Shown here: positions 34,135 through 44,300 of the stretch, in pieces
How positions within the stretch are numbered: the stretch's first letter is position 1
Layout of the letters: every line of letters begins with the position of its first letter
Assembly: GCF_002278075.1 (NCBI RefSeq)
Contig: NZ_CP022990.1
Coordinates: 1,984,001-2,048,000 of the forward strand
Source: Paraburkholderia aromaticivorans
GTDB lineage: Bacteria; Pseudomonadota; Gammaproteobacteria; Burkholderiales; Burkholderiaceae
Direction: 5' to 3'
Length of the DNA: 64,000 nucleotides
Notes under the pieces: generated by a model
Told to the model about the DNA's origin: nothing
The model's input: the letters and a program-made list of their open reading frames with translations, nothing else
Database searches by the model: none
Translations under genes and position numbers: made by a program

Positions 34135-36480
34135 ATGAAAAGACAAAGACTGTACGGGGAGGCGGCCGGATTTTCGGGCCGCCTGATGGCAGCGTTCGTG
34201 TTGCTGATACTTGCGTTCAGCGCAAATGCAGACGACTGCTTCTCGCTGTACGCGAAGTCCGGCGCCACGCCGGGGTCCAAGACCTGCAAGCTCGACGTGA
34301 CGAGCAACACGCCGGGTGGTATAGGCAACTACGCGTGTATTAATGACCTTGTGCAGATTGAGCAGTGGTGCAATTCAACCGGCACGCCGCCGGACGATAC
34401 CTGCCCGGTGGCTGACCCGGTGTTTCCCGCGAACGGGATTGTGACTCTCTTTGAAACTGACTTTGCAAGCGGCGACACGTCGCCGCTTGTGTTCAGTCGT
34501 AGCTACCTGTCGAAGCCGTTCGATAAAGCGCAGACAGCGATGGGCGGGTACTGGGCCAGTAACTGGCAGCGACGGCTTGATCTGACCTCGGTCAATGCAA
34601 GCACACCGAAAATCACCGCGTATCGGAGTAATGGCCAGCCTCTGATCTTCAAGTGGGTTAACGGCGGGTGGGCGGTGCCGGGTACGTCGGGTCTTTCTCT
34701 CTTGAAAGCTGGCGACGGATACTTCTACCTGAAGGACGAACGGCTTGGCACGACCGAAACATACTCCGTCAGCACAGGTCTGTTTCACTCCGAGACAACA
34801 CGCACGGGTATGTATCGTGAAGTTGAATACGTTGGACAACAGATAGATTCAATCGCGCAGTGGCCCGTTGATCGGATCGGACAGGCGGCATCGCGGCTGA
34901 CACTTAGTCTGACCTATGACAGTAATGGTCGCATTCTGAGTGTAGTGCCGCCTTCGGGCAACGCGACACATTATGCGTACGATGCGAAAGGCAATCTTGT
35001 TTCAGTAACCGCGCCGATCGGATACGTTCGTCAGTACCTTTATGAGGATGCCCGCTTCCCCAATGCGATGACCGGGATAAAGGACGAATCCGGTTCACGG
35101 ATTGCAACATGGACCTACGATTCCAGCGGACGCGCAATCTCGGTCACCCATCCGGACACGACGCGTAACGTTTCTTTCAGTTATGGCGCGAACACGACCA
35201 CTGTCAGCAATATGTCCGGCTACAGCACGTACTCCTTTAATGTTGGAGACACGTCGCGTCCTGGCTCAATTGTTACGCCTGGCGGCGCGGTCTCACGTAC
35301 ATGGGATATATCAGGGAACCTGAAGCAGACAATTACACCGGATGGGAATACACAGTACACGTGGGACGGCGCCAACCGGCCGACGAAAGCAGTTGCAACA
35401 GTCTCTGGCAACAGGACGGTAACGACGATTGAGTATAGCGACAGTACCTCGTTGCGTCCGCATCTGGTTGCCACGCCGGGCAAGATCCGCGCGTTTGTCT
35501 ATGACCAGGGCGGTAACGTCACTGGCTACGCCGAGACGGAGACGACCGATCTGACGGGCGAACAGGGGATGCAAGCCACTGGGACCGGTAACCAGTGGAC
35601 AGTTGGTGCACGCTACGATTCGGCGAGCCGCCTTCTGTCGGCTGCCATCACACGGAATGGCTCGAAGCGTGAAGACTGGACCTACACATACGATGTACGG
35701 GGCAATGTCGAGTCAGTGCAGGATGCCGTATCTGGCTGGTCGATGCGAACGCTCTCTCGCAATGCTGAGAATCGTGCAACGCAGATAGCGGGTAATAGCG
35801 GTCAGGCGAGCATCGGGTACGACGAGCGCGGTCGCGTAAAGTCCTTTCAGTATAACGAACCGGTAAGTTCGTTAAATGGTGGAGTTGCCCCTGTACTTGC
35901 AGTCGATTACCGGTACGGTCCAGATGGTACGGTGTCCTCGCGCACGGCACAGGTGTCAACAAATGGCGGCTGGTGGAAACCGATCAGTGATGCCGAACTG
36001 GGTGTCTGGCTGACGAACTGGGAACTCGGGAACGACCCGGTTGCGCCACCTGCGAACCTGACAGGACTCCAGTCGGATGCTCCAGCATTTGTGCCTGATA
36101 TGTGCGTCGAATGCTACATGGCCTGGAAGGCGTTGCCGACAGGTAAGCTATTCGGCCAGGAACTGGGCGAAACACTGCCGGCATGGCGCGAAACCACCGA
36201 GTTGATGCTGAGCGATCAGGCGCAGGTTCCCTATCCTTCGCTCGTGCCGGATTTGACGAGTTCTACGAAGCGGTCAACACTTTACAGCGGCCTGTTCAAG
36301 GGAGGTGATCGTGGATTCGTTAAATGCGGCGGTAGGGAAACTCATGAAGCCGAATGCTATGCTCAGTATGAAAACGATAGAGACGAATGCCGTCTCCTGG
36401 CCGGACCAAGAGGGAAGCGAAACTGGGCTCTATGCTTGGCGAACGCTTTTGAGAGATATCAACAATGCAGGGGGTATTGA
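34135..36480 (+). CDS. Sec-exported RHS-repeat protein with unusual C-terminal domain
   Basis: A 781-residue protein from the ATG at 34135 (AGGG ribosome site). A signal peptide (LMAAFVLLILAFSANA) and a cysteine-containing N-terminal segment are followed by DUF6531-like sequence (FSRSYLSKPFD) and RHS/YD repeats (YDSNGRILSV, YDAKGNLVSV, WTYDSSGRAISV, YDVRGNVESV, YDERGRVKSF). After about residue 610 the repeats stop, without the usual RHS core motif before the toxin tip. The last 170 residues are unique, ending in a Cys-rich stretch (CGGRETHEAEC, RDECRLL, WALCLANAFERYQQC). This resembles a polymorphic toxin with a small C-terminal module. A candidate immunity gene overlaps its stop. G+C is lower than in the neighbours. 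Confidence 0.78.
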   Translation: MKRQRLYGEAAGFSGRLMAAFVLLILAFSANADDCFSLYAKSGATPGSKTCKLDVTSNTPGGIGNYACINDLVQIEQWCNSTGTPPDDTCPVADPVFPANGIVTLFETDFASGDTSPLVFSRSYLSKPFDKAQTAMGGYWASNWQRRLDLTSVNASTPKITAYRSNGQPLIFKWVNGGWAVPGTSGLSLLKAGDGYFYLKDERLGTTETYSVSTGLFHSETTRTGMYREVEYVGQQIDSIAQWPVDRIGQAASRLTLSLTYDSNGRILSVVPPSGNATHYAYDAKGNLVSVTAPIGYVRQYLYEDARFPNAMTGIKDESGSRIATWTYDSSGRAISVTHPDTTRNVSFSYGANTTTVSNMSGYSTYSFNVGDTSRPGSIVTPGGAVSRTWDISGNLKQTITPDGNTQYTWDGANRPTKAVATVSGNRTVTTIEYSDSTSLRPHLVATPGKIRAFVYDQGGNVTGYAETETTDLTGEQGMQATGTGNQWTVGARYDSASRLLSAAITRNGSKREDWTYTYDVRGNVESVQDAVSGWSMRTLSRNAENRATQIAGNSGQASIGYDERGRVKSFQYNEPVSSLNGGVAPVLAVDYRYGPDGTVSSRTAQVSTNGGWWKPISDAELGVWLTNWELGNDPVAPPANLTGLQSDAPAFVPDMCVECYMAWKALPTGKLFGQELGETLPAWRETTELMLSDQAQVPYPSLVPDLTSSTKRSTLYSGLFKGGDRGFVKCGGRETHEAECYAQYENDRDECRLLAGPRGKRNWALCLANAFERYQQCRGY

Positions 36481-36755
36481 TGCTTAAACGTCCGCCGTAT
36501 TCGATGGTTGTGACCTACGTCGAAAATCCACAACAGTTGATCATGCAAATGGTTGAGTCAGCTAGGGTGGCTCCGCTTCTGGCCGAGTGCATGGAAGTAC
36601 CATTCTTTGTGGACGACGATGAGTTCGAATTTGACGACGAGTTAGCGCGGCAGCTCGGCGTAGCAATGCTTAACGTGATCGCGGAGGGGCGGCCTGAAGT
36701 CAAAAAGCGTTTAAACGTCACGCAACACCCCCTTGACGCGTCACCAGAGGAGTAA
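36480..36755 (+). CDS. Small acidic protein, candidate immunity protein
   Basis: A 91-residue protein starting MLKRPPYSMVVTY at 36480, overlapping the RHS stop (TGATG), with AGGGGGT upstream; an ATG at 36465 is an alternative. It is strongly acidic in the middle (VDDDEFEFDDELA). Small acidic proteins encoded directly after an RHS toxin are commonly immunity proteins that plug the toxin. No family is recognised, and the assignment rests on position, coupling and charge. Confidence 0.6.
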   Translation: MLKRPPYSMVVTYVENPQQLIMQMVESARVAPLLAECMEVPFFVDDDEFEFDDELARQLGVAMLNVIAEGRPEVKKRLNVTQHPLDASPEE

Positions 36756-36789
36756 CTGGCCAAGTGCCCGGCGCTGCCGCTATCACGAA

Positions 36790-36920
36790 AAGCGCACGGG
36801 TCTGGGGACAAGCGGGCTGACTATCGCGGTCGGCACCAACAAGCTCGCCACGACCGACCAGAAGTCGAGCGTCACGAACAACGCGAACACGGTCGGGTCG
36901 ATCAACGGCAAACACCGCTT
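36790..36920 (+). pseudogene. Haemagglutinin/CdiA-type repeat remnant
   Basis: In one frame the sequence reads GTSGLTIAVGTNKLATTD followed by SSVTNNANTVGSINGK, close to repeats of large filamentous haemagglutinins and CdiA proteins in Burkholderia. There is no start, no continuation and no two-partner transporter nearby. It is about 40 codons of an eroded or recombined gene left behind the RHS cassette. Confidence 0.55.
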
Positions 36921-36947
36921 AGGTGCCTTAGCTCAACCCGCCCCGCC

Positions 36948-37670
36948 TCAAACCTTCAACCCCCCCGCCGCCGCTTCCTGCGATTGCACTTGCAAAACCG
37001 CATCGCGCTTATCGAGCAGATGCTGCCGGAGAATCGCGCTCAGCTTCTTCCCGTCACGCGCCTCGAGCGCCTTGAGCATCTCATCGTGATCGTGAATCGC
37101 CCGGTCCCATTTCGGAACCTGAAAATTCGACCTGAACCGGAGCGCCTGTAGACGCCGGTTCACCGCGATATAAGTCTGCCGCAGTGCTGAATTCCTGGCC
37201 GCCTCGTTGATCTTGTCGTGAATCGCCTGATTGCGGCTGTAGTACCCAGCCAGATCGTTCTGCGTTCGGCACGCGAGCATCGCGTAGTGCAGCGCCTTGA
37301 TCTCGGCGAGTTCGGCCGCCGTCATCCGTTCAGCCGCCAGCTCGCCCGAAAAAGCCTCGAGACCGCTCATCAACTCGAAGGTCTCGCGCAACTCGGCCTC
37401 CGACATCTTCGACACGGACGCGCCGCGATTCGGCGAAATCTCGATCAGCCCTTCGGCGGCCAACACCTTCAGCGCCTCGCGCAACGGCGTGCGCGAAATG
37501 CCGAGCGTTTCGCACAGCTCGCGCTCGTTCAGTTTCTTGCCCGGCTCGAGTGCGCCCTCGACGATGAAGCGGCGAATGTGCTCCACCACGGTGTCGTGCA
37601 AGCGCTGCCGCTCGACCTTCGGCATCAGCGGGAAAGCAGCGCCACCCGCCTCCAAATCCGAATTTTGCAT
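36948..37670 (-). CDS. GntR-family regulator (FCD subfamily)
   Basis: A 240-residue repressor-type protein from the ATG at 37670, with GGAGGG upstream (a GTG at 37685 is possible). The winged helix is at about residues 18-85 (HIRRFIVEGALEPGKKLNERELCETLGISRTPLREALKVLAAEGL) and the FCD ligand-binding domain at about 95-230, with the metal-binding His/Asp/Arg pattern partly visible (DKINEAARNSAL; DHDEMLKALEARD). It is divergent from the catabolic operon starting at 37832, which it most likely controls. TTTTG-N4-CAAAA occurs at both start regions. Confidence 0.9.
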   Translation of the reverse strand: MQNSDLEAGGAAFPLMPKVERQRLHDTVVEHIRRFIVEGALEPGKKLNERELCETLGISRTPLREALKVLAAEGLIEISPNRGASVSKMSEAELRETFELMSGLEAFSGELAAERMTAAELAEIKALHYAMLACRTQNDLAGYYSRNQAIHDKINEAARNSALRQTYIAVNRRLQALRFRSNFQVPKWDRAIHDHDEMLKALEARDGKKLSAILRQHLLDKRDAVLQVQSQEAAAGGLKV

Positions 37671-37676
37671 ACAAAA
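37663..37676. promoter_or_regulatory. TTTTG-N4-CAAAA palindrome over the gntR start
   Basis: TTTTGCATACAAAA spans the regulator's start codon. The same pattern recurs at 37800-37813 before the divergent operon, as expected for a GntR/FCD operator pair. Confidence 0.55.
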
Positions 37677-37799
37677 ACCCTCCACATCTCATTACGCGGG
37701 ATTTTATAGGAACCTGAAAGATTAGTTAACGGCGCGGGTAAACACCTGTTTGGAGAGGCCATTTTCGCCTTGGGTCGTCGCAGATCGTCTGATATAGTT

Positions 37800-37813
37800 T
37801 TTTGAATGCAAAA
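37800..37813. promoter_or_regulatory. TTTTG-N4-CAAAA palindrome upstream of the catabolic operon
   Basis: TTTTGAATGCAAAA, directly upstream of the GGAGGAG ribosome site of the aminotransferase gene, repeats the pattern at 37663-37676. It overlaps a second dyad, TTGAAT-N5-ATTCAA (37802-37818). Confidence 0.55.
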
Positions 37814-37831
37814 TTCAATCGGAGGAGCCCA

Positions 37832-39052
37832 ATGCTCAAATTAGACTTTCACCCCGCTGGCCGTCACTTTTTGCAGATCCCGGGTCCGAGCCCGGTGCCC
37901 GACCGTATCCTCCGGGCGATGAGCTATCCGACCATCGACCATCGTGGACCGGAGTTCAGCGAACTCGGTCTCAAGGTGCTCGACGGCATCAAGAAAATCT
38001 TCAAGACGCAGCAACCCGTGGTGATCTATCCGGCCTCGGGCACGGGCGCCTGGGAAGCGGCGCTGTCGAACACGTTGAGCCCCGGCGACCAGGTGCTGAT
38101 GTTCGAAACCGGCCACTTCGCCACGCTGTGGAAAAAGATGGCGGAAAGCCTCGGGCTGAAGCCGGAGTTTCTCGGCCTGCCTGGCATTGAAGGCTGGCGT
38201 CGCGGGGTGCAGCCGCAAATGATCGAGGAGCGCCTGCGCGCGGACACGCAACATGCGATCAAGGCGGTGTGCGTGGTGCACAACGAAACATCCACTGGCG
38301 TGACTTCCGACATCGCCGCCGTGCGCCGCGCCATCGACGCGGCGGGTCACCCGGCCTTGCTGCTGGTCGACACGATTTCCGGCCTCGCGTGCGCCGACTA
38401 CCGTCACGACGAATGGGGTGTCGACGTCACCGTCTCGGGTTCCCAAAAAGGTTTGATGCTGCCGCCGGGCATCAGCTTCAACGCGATCTCGCCGAAAGCC
38501 ATGGCCGCCAGCAAGCAGGCAAAACTGCCGCGCAGCTTCTGGGACTGGGCCGACATCGTCGAGATGAACAAGACGGGTTACTGGCCGTACACGCCGAACA
38601 CGAACCTGCTGTACGGCCTTAACGAAGCGCTCGACATGATTCTCGGCGAAGGGCTCGACAACGTGTTCGCCCGTCACGAACGTCTGGCCGAAGCGACGCG
38701 CCGCGCGGTGCGCGCGTGGGGCCTCGAGATTCAGTGCGCCGATCCGGCGGTGTATAGCCCGGTGCTCACGGGCGTGATGATGCCCGACGGCATCGACGCA
38801 GACGGGGTGCGCAAGCTTATCTACGAACGCTTCGACATGTCGCTCGGCACGGGTCTCGGCAAGATGAAAGGGCGCATGTTTCGCATCGGCCACCTGGGCG
38901 ACTGCAACGACCTGATGCTGCTCGCCACGCTGGCCGGTTGCGAGATGGGTCTGCGCCTCGCGGGCGTGCCGCTCAAGGAAAGCGGCTTGCCTGCCGCTAT
39001 GGAGTGGTTGAGCCAGTCGGCCAAGGCGCCGGTTCTGAAAGCCGCCGCCTGA
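37832..39052 (+). CDS. Class V aminotransferase (serine/aspartate-glyoxylate aminotransferase-like)
   Basis: A 406-residue PLP enzyme from the ATG at 37832 (GGAGGAG). PGPSPVPDRIL and DHRGPEF at the N-terminus, LLVDTISGL (Asp180) and SGSQKGLMLPPG (PLP Lys206) are the hallmarks of alanine/serine-glyoxylate aminotransferases. These transfer an amino group to glyoxylate to make glycine. The related BhcA of the beta-hydroxyaspartate cycle uses aspartate, and sequence alone does not separate the two. No other Bhc genes are present. It leads an operon with an MFS permease, an FAH-type enzyme and a large FAD/FeS dehydrogenase. Confidence 0.88.
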   Translation: MLKLDFHPAGRHFLQIPGPSPVPDRILRAMSYPTIDHRGPEFSELGLKVLDGIKKIFKTQQPVVIYPASGTGAWEAALSNTLSPGDQVLMFETGHFATLWKKMAESLGLKPEFLGLPGIEGWRRGVQPQMIEERLRADTQHAIKAVCVVHNETSTGVTSDIAAVRRAIDAAGHPALLLVDTISGLACADYRHDEWGVDVTVSGSQKGLMLPPGISFNAISPKAMAASKQAKLPRSFWDWADIVEMNKTGYWPYTPNTNLLYGLNEALDMILGEGLDNVFARHERLAEATRRAVRAWGLEIQCADPAVYSPVLTGVMMPDGIDADGVRKLIYERFDMSLGTGLGKMKGRMFRIGHLGDCNDLMLLATLAGCEMGLRLAGVPLKESGLPAAMEWLSQSAKAPVLKAAA

Positions 39053-39231
39053 ACACTGCGCGCAACCCGCAGCTCGCGAAAAAAGGAAGGCAGGCAGCAC
39101 TTCCGTCAAGAAGCCGCGCATAGAACGCGGCCCGAACAACATGCGATGGGCCCGCGGCGCGAGCCGCTGACGCGCCGCGACGCAGCGCGCCATGTCAGGC
39201 GCGCCGTCAACACATGCAATGGAGAGAGACG

Positions 39232-40518
39232 ATGAAGCGGTTTCGTGTGACCAGTGCGACCAGTATCGTTCTAGTGATGCTATGCATCATGTACTTCATC
39301 ACCTACCTCGACCGCGTCAACGTCAGCACCGCGGCTGCGGGTTTCGGCAAGGAATTCCATCTTTCGCATACGGAAGTCGGCCTGGTGTTCTCGGCCTTCG
39401 CCTATCCGTATCTGATCTTTCAGATCATCGGCGGATGGGTGAGTGATCGCTTCGGCGCGAAACGCACGCTGATTTTCTGCGGGGCCATTTGGGGCGTCGC
39501 GACCTTGCTGACGGGCTTTGCCGGCGGTCTGGTGTCGCTCCTGGCCGCGCGCGTGCTGCTCGGCTTCGGCGAGGGCGCGACGTTTCCGGCCGCCACTTCC
39601 GCGATGGCGCGATGGGTCGCCAAGGAAAAACGCGGCTTCGCGCAGGGCATCACGCATGCGGCATCGCGGATCGGCAACGCGGTGGCCCCCGGTTTGATCG
39701 TGCTGGTGATGGCGACCTGGGGTTGGCGTGAATCGTTCTATATCTGCGGCGTGTTCAGCCTGTTGTGGGTTGCCGTGTGGGCGATTACCTTTACCGAACA
39801 TCCGAAAGACCATCCGCGTATCACGAGCGACGAACTCGCCGTGCTGCCCGCGCCGAAGCCGAAAGCGCCCGGCGTACCGTGGGGCAAGCTGTTTCGCCGC
39901 ATGTGGCCGGTCACGATCGTGTACTTCTGCTACGGCTGGACGCTGTGGCTGTTCCTGAGCTGGATCCCCCAATACTTTCTGCACAGCTATCACTTGCAAT
40001 TGCAGAAGTCGGCCATCTTCGCCTCGGTGGTGTTCTTCGCCGGCGTGATCGGCGACACGCTCGGCGGCATCGTGACCGACTGGATCTTTACGCGCACGGG
40101 CAGCCTGAAGCGCGCGCGCAGCTGGATGGTGTCGGTCTGCATGTTCTTTTGCCTGCTCTCGCTGATCCCGCTGATGTTCACGCACAGCCTGTATCTGTCG
40201 ATGGCGTGTCTCGCCTCCGGCTTCTTCTTCGCCGAAATGACGATCGGTCCGATGTGGGCGATTCCGATGGACATCGCGCCCGAGTTCTCGGGCACGGCGA
40301 GCGGCATGATGAATACCGGCTCGGCATTGGCGGCGATCATCTCGCCGGTGGTGGGCGGCTTCCTGATCGATTACTTCGGCAGCTGGGAATTGCCGTTCGT
40401 CGGCAGCATGCTGTTGATGGCGATCGGCGTGGTGCTCGCGTTTCGCATGCAGCCGGAAAGCAAGTTCGCGCTCAACGCGGCCGACCAGGCACATGTTCCC
40501 ACCGGCATGGGCGTTTGA
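39232..40518 (+). CDS. MFS transporter, anion:cation symporter family
   Basis: A 428-residue, 12-helix major facilitator from the ATG at 39232 (GGAGAG); an ATG at 39214 is a weaker alternative. FITYLDRVNVSTAAAGF in TM1 and WVSDRFGAKRTL in loop 2-3 are typical of the ACS family (GudP, ExuT, phthalate and tartrate permeases), which import organic acid anions. Being the second gene of the operon, it probably imports the substrate whose product the aminotransferase handles. Confidence 0.9.
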   Translation: MKRFRVTSATSIVLVMLCIMYFITYLDRVNVSTAAAGFGKEFHLSHTEVGLVFSAFAYPYLIFQIIGGWVSDRFGAKRTLIFCGAIWGVATLLTGFAGGLVSLLAARVLLGFGEGATFPAATSAMARWVAKEKRGFAQGITHAASRIGNAVAPGLIVLVMATWGWRESFYICGVFSLLWVAVWAITFTEHPKDHPRITSDELAVLPAPKPKAPGVPWGKLFRRMWPVTIVYFCYGWTLWLFLSWIPQYFLHSYHLQLQKSAIFASVVFFAGVIGDTLGGIVTDWIFTRTGSLKRARSWMVSVCMFFCLLSLIPLMFTHSLYLSMACLASGFFFAEMTIGPMWAIPMDIAPEFSGTASGMMNTGSALAAIISPVVGGFLIDYFGSWELPFVGSMLLMAIGVVLAFRMQPESKFALNAADQAHVPTGMGV

Positions 40519-40557
40519 GCATGCCGCACCGTTCCCTCTCTCTTTGCGTTTGACCAC

Positions 40558-41307
40558 ATGACGACAGCACTCAGCCGGCTTCTCGCCGACGCGCGCCGCA
40601 ATCACGCCACGCTCGACACCTTGGCGCCGGAGCACACCCCGGCGGACGCCGCCGCGGCCTATGAGGTTCAGCACGAAATCCTGGATGCCTGCGGTGCGCG
40701 GATCGCGGGCTGGAAGATCGGCGCAAAGTCCGGAAGCGGTCCAATCCAGGGGGCGCCGCTGCCCGATCTCGACCTGCATGCCGACGGCGCGCGCCTGCCG
40801 CGTGAAGTTTTCACGCCGCTGGGGCTCGAACTGGAAATCGCGTTTCGCTTTGCGCGCCGCTTCGATCCTTCCACCACGCCGTACAGCGAGGCCGAGGTGC
40901 AGGCGGGCATTGGCTCGATCGGCGCGACCATCGAAATCGTGTCGAGCCGCTACGCGGCGTGGCCCTCTGTCGACAAGCTCGCACAGCTCGCGGATCTGCA
41001 GAATCACGGCGCGCTGATCGTGGGCGAATTCACGCCGTATCGCGAGGACTTTCCGTTCGTGGCGCCGTCGCTGAGTTTCAGTTTCGACGGACACGATGTG
41101 GTTCGAACCACCCCGGCCAATCCGGCCGGCGATCCGCGGCGCCTGCTGACGTGGCTCGTCAATCACGCCACGTCGCGCGGCATTGCCGTGACGCCGGAGA
41201 TGGTCGTCACGGCCGGTTCATACACCGGCATGTTTTTTCCGCAGAGCGCAGGCACGGCAAGCGGGCGCATTGAAGGACTCGCGCCGGTCAGCCTCACGCT
41301 CTATTAG
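40558..41307 (+). CDS. Fumarylacetoacetate-hydrolase-fold enzyme (2-keto-4-pentenoate hydratase-like)
   Basis: A 249-residue protein of the MhpD/FAH fold: IAGWKIGAKSG near the N-terminus, then PLGLELEIAFRFARRF with the metal-binding Glu pair, GATIEIVSSRY, and VTAGSYTGMFFPQ at the end. Members hydrate or decarboxylate 2-oxo acids with Mg2+. It lies 39 bp after the MFS gene and 31 bp before the dehydrogenase, so it belongs to the same operon. Its role would be processing a 2-oxo acid intermediate. Confidence 0.85.
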   Translation: MTTALSRLLADARRNHATLDTLAPEHTPADAAAAYEVQHEILDACGARIAGWKIGAKSGSGPIQGAPLPDLDLHADGARLPREVFTPLGLELEIAFRFARRFDPSTTPYSEAEVQAGIGSIGATIEIVSSRYAAWPSVDKLAQLADLQNHGALIVGEFTPYREDFPFVAPSLSFSFDGHDVVRTTPANPAGDPRRLLTWLVNHATSRGIAVTPEMVVTAGSYTGMFFPQSAGTASGRIEGLAPVSLTLY

Positions 41308-41338
41308 CCGGTTCCTGTTACAGCCATAGGGCGACGAT

Positions 41339-44300
41339 ATGCCGAACCCCACTTCCGCTCTACTCGTCAAGCCGATCCATCTGGTCCCCTCCGCCGCGCG
41401 CCTGACGAGTCCGCTCGCGCAGCATCTGCGCAAGGCATTGCGCGGCGACGTTCTGTTCGATGCGGCGAGCCGCGGCCGTTACGCGACCGATGCGTCGATC
41501 TACCAGATCACGCCGATCGGCGTAGTGGTGCCGCGCGACCAGGACGATCTGCGCATCGCGCTGGAGCTCGCGCGCAGCGAGAAAGTGCCGCTGCTCGCGC
41601 GCGGCGCGGGCACGAGCCAATGCGGCCAGACGGTGGGCGAAGCGCTGGTGATCGACACGAGCAAGTGGTTGAACAACATCGTTGCCTTCGACGCCGAAGC
41701 GCGGACGGTGACGGTCGAACCGGGCGTCGTGCTGGATCACCTGAACGCCTGGCTCAAGCCGCACGGTCTATGGTTTCCGGTGGACGTGTCGACAGCCGCG
41801 CAATGCACGATCGGCGGCATGGCCGGCAATAATTCGTGCGGCTCGCGTTCGATCGAATACGGCAACATGGTGCACAACGTCGACGCGATCGACGCGATTC
41901 TCGCGGACGGCACCGAAGCGCGTTTCGCCTCGTTGCGCGACGCACCGCAAGGCGCGCGCTTGCAGCAGATACTCGCGGGCGTGAAGCAGATCGCCGAGCG
42001 CGAGCGCGACGAAATCGTCGCGCGTGTGCCGAAGGTCTTGCGCCGCGTGGCGGGCTACAACCTCGACGTGTTCGACTGCCAGAACCCGCGTGCTTACACC
42101 GACGACGGTGTCGCGAATCTCGCGCATCTGCTGGTCGGCTCGGAAGGCACGCTCGCGTTCAGCCGGCAATTGACGCTCAAGCTCGCGCCGCTGCCCGTGC
42201 ATAAAACGCTCGGCGTGGTCAACTTCCCGACCTTCTGGCAGTCGATGGATCTGACGCAGCACATCGTCAAGCTCAAGCCGGTGGCGGTGGAACTGGTCGA
42301 TCGCACCATGATCGATCTGGCGATGAGCAATCCGGCGTTCCGTCCGGTGATCGGCAAGGCGCTGGTCGGCGAGCCGCAGGCCATTCTGCTGGTCGAGTTC
42401 GCGGGCGAGGACCGCGACGCGCAACTCGCCTCGCTCAAACAACTCACGGAACTGATGGCCGACCTCGGCCTGCCCGATTCGGTCGTCGAGATGGCGGACG
42501 CGAACGAACAGAAAGCATTGTGGGAAGTCCGCAAGGCCGGCCTGAACATCATGATGAGCATGAAGGGCGACGGCAAGCCGGTGTCCTTCATCGAAGATTG
42601 CGCGGTGCCGCTCGAGCATCTGGCCGAATACACGAGCCGCCTGACCGAGGTGTTCCATCGTCACGGCACGGAGGGCACCTGGTATGCGCACGCGAGCGTC
42701 GGTACGCTGCACGTGCGGCCGATTCTCGACATGCGGCGCGACGGCGCGCAGAAAATGCGCGCCATCGCCGACGAAGCGGCGGCGCTCGTGCGCGAGTACA
42801 AGGGCGCGTATTCCGGCGAACATGGCGACGGATTGTGCCGCGGCGAATGGGTCGCGTGGCAGTACGGGCCGCGCCTGAATCAGGCGTTCACCGAAATCAA
42901 GACACTGTTCGATCCGGATAACCGCTTCAATCCGGACAAGATCGTGCGTCCGCCGAAGATGGACGACGCGCGCAATTTCCGCTTCGCGCCAGGCTACAAG
43001 GAACGGCGCATCGACACGGCGCTCGACTGGTCGGCCTGGAATGTCGAACGCGACCCGCTGAGCGGGCAGGAGACCTTGCCGGGCACCGGCAGCGACCTGT
43101 CCGGCGGTCTCGCGAAGGCCGTGGAGATGTGCAACAACAACGGCCACTGCCGCAAGTTCGACGCGGGCACCATGTGCCCGAGTTATCGCGTGACGAAGGA
43201 CGAACAGCACGTCACGCGCGGACGCGCGAACACCTTGCGTCTTGCGATTTCCGGTCAACTCGGCGAAGCGGGCCTCGCCAGCGACGACGTCAAGGACACG
43301 CTCGATCTGTGCGTGTCCTGCAAGGGCTGCAAGCGCGACTGTCCGACGGGCGTCGATATGGCGAAGTTCAAGATCGAGGCGCGGGCCGCGCGCATCAAGC
43401 ATCACGGACTGCGTCTGCGTGACAGGCTTGTGGCGTTCATGCCGCGTTACGCGTCGACGGCGAGCCGCTTCCCGGCTTTGATGGCGCTGGCCGACAATGT
43501 GCCGGTGCTGTCGGCGTGGTTCAAGCGGTCCGTGGGCTTCGCGCCCGAGCGCAGCTTGCCGCGTTTTCAGAAGCCGTTTCTCGCTCATACGGTGCCGGGC
43601 AAGGTGACGCCGGGCGCGGCGCTGAAAGAGGTGCTGCTGTTTGTCGATACGTTCAACAACAACATGGAGCCGGACAACGCGCGCGCCGCGCAGCGCGTGC
43701 TGGAGGCCGCCGGCTACACGGTGCATTTCAATGCGCGCGCAGGCGAGCGGCCCGTATGTTGCGGGCGCACGTTCCTCGCAGCGGGTCTCGTCGATGAAGC
43801 GAAGCAGGAAGCGCGGCGCATGCTCGATCTGTTCAAACCGTTCGTGGAGCGTGGCGTACCGATCGTCGGGCTGGAGCCGTCATGCCTGCTGTCGCTGCGC
43901 GACGAGTTTCTGCATTACGGCTTCGGCGACGAAGCGCGGCGGCTCTCGCAACAGGCGTTTCTGTTCGAAGAGTTTCTGGTGCGCGAGGACAAGGCCGGCC
44001 GTTTGCGGCTTGAACTGAAGCCGTTGGCGCAACAGCAGGCGCTGGTGCATGGCCACTGCCATCAAAAGGCCTTCGATGCCTTTACGCCCGTGCAGACGGT
44101 GTTGAAATGGATTCCTGAATTGAAGGTGTCGACGGTGGAATCGTCGTGCTGCGGGATGGCGGGCAGTTTCGGCTATGAAGCCGAGCATTACGCGACGTCG
44201 CAGGCAATGGCGGAGCTATCCTTGCTGCCGGCGGTGCGCAAGATGGACGGCAACACGCTCATGGTCGCGGACGGCACGAGCTGCCGGCATCAGATTCACG

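Noticed and set aside
39280..41166. A 628-codon minus-strand frame across the MFS and FAH-type genes
   Set aside because: It is His/Arg/Ala-rich, spans two real genes and their gap, and is a codon-bias artefact.
41768..43726. A 652-codon minus-strand frame inside the FAD/FeS dehydrogenase
   Set aside because: It is antisense to conserved FAD and iron-sulfur motifs on the + strand.
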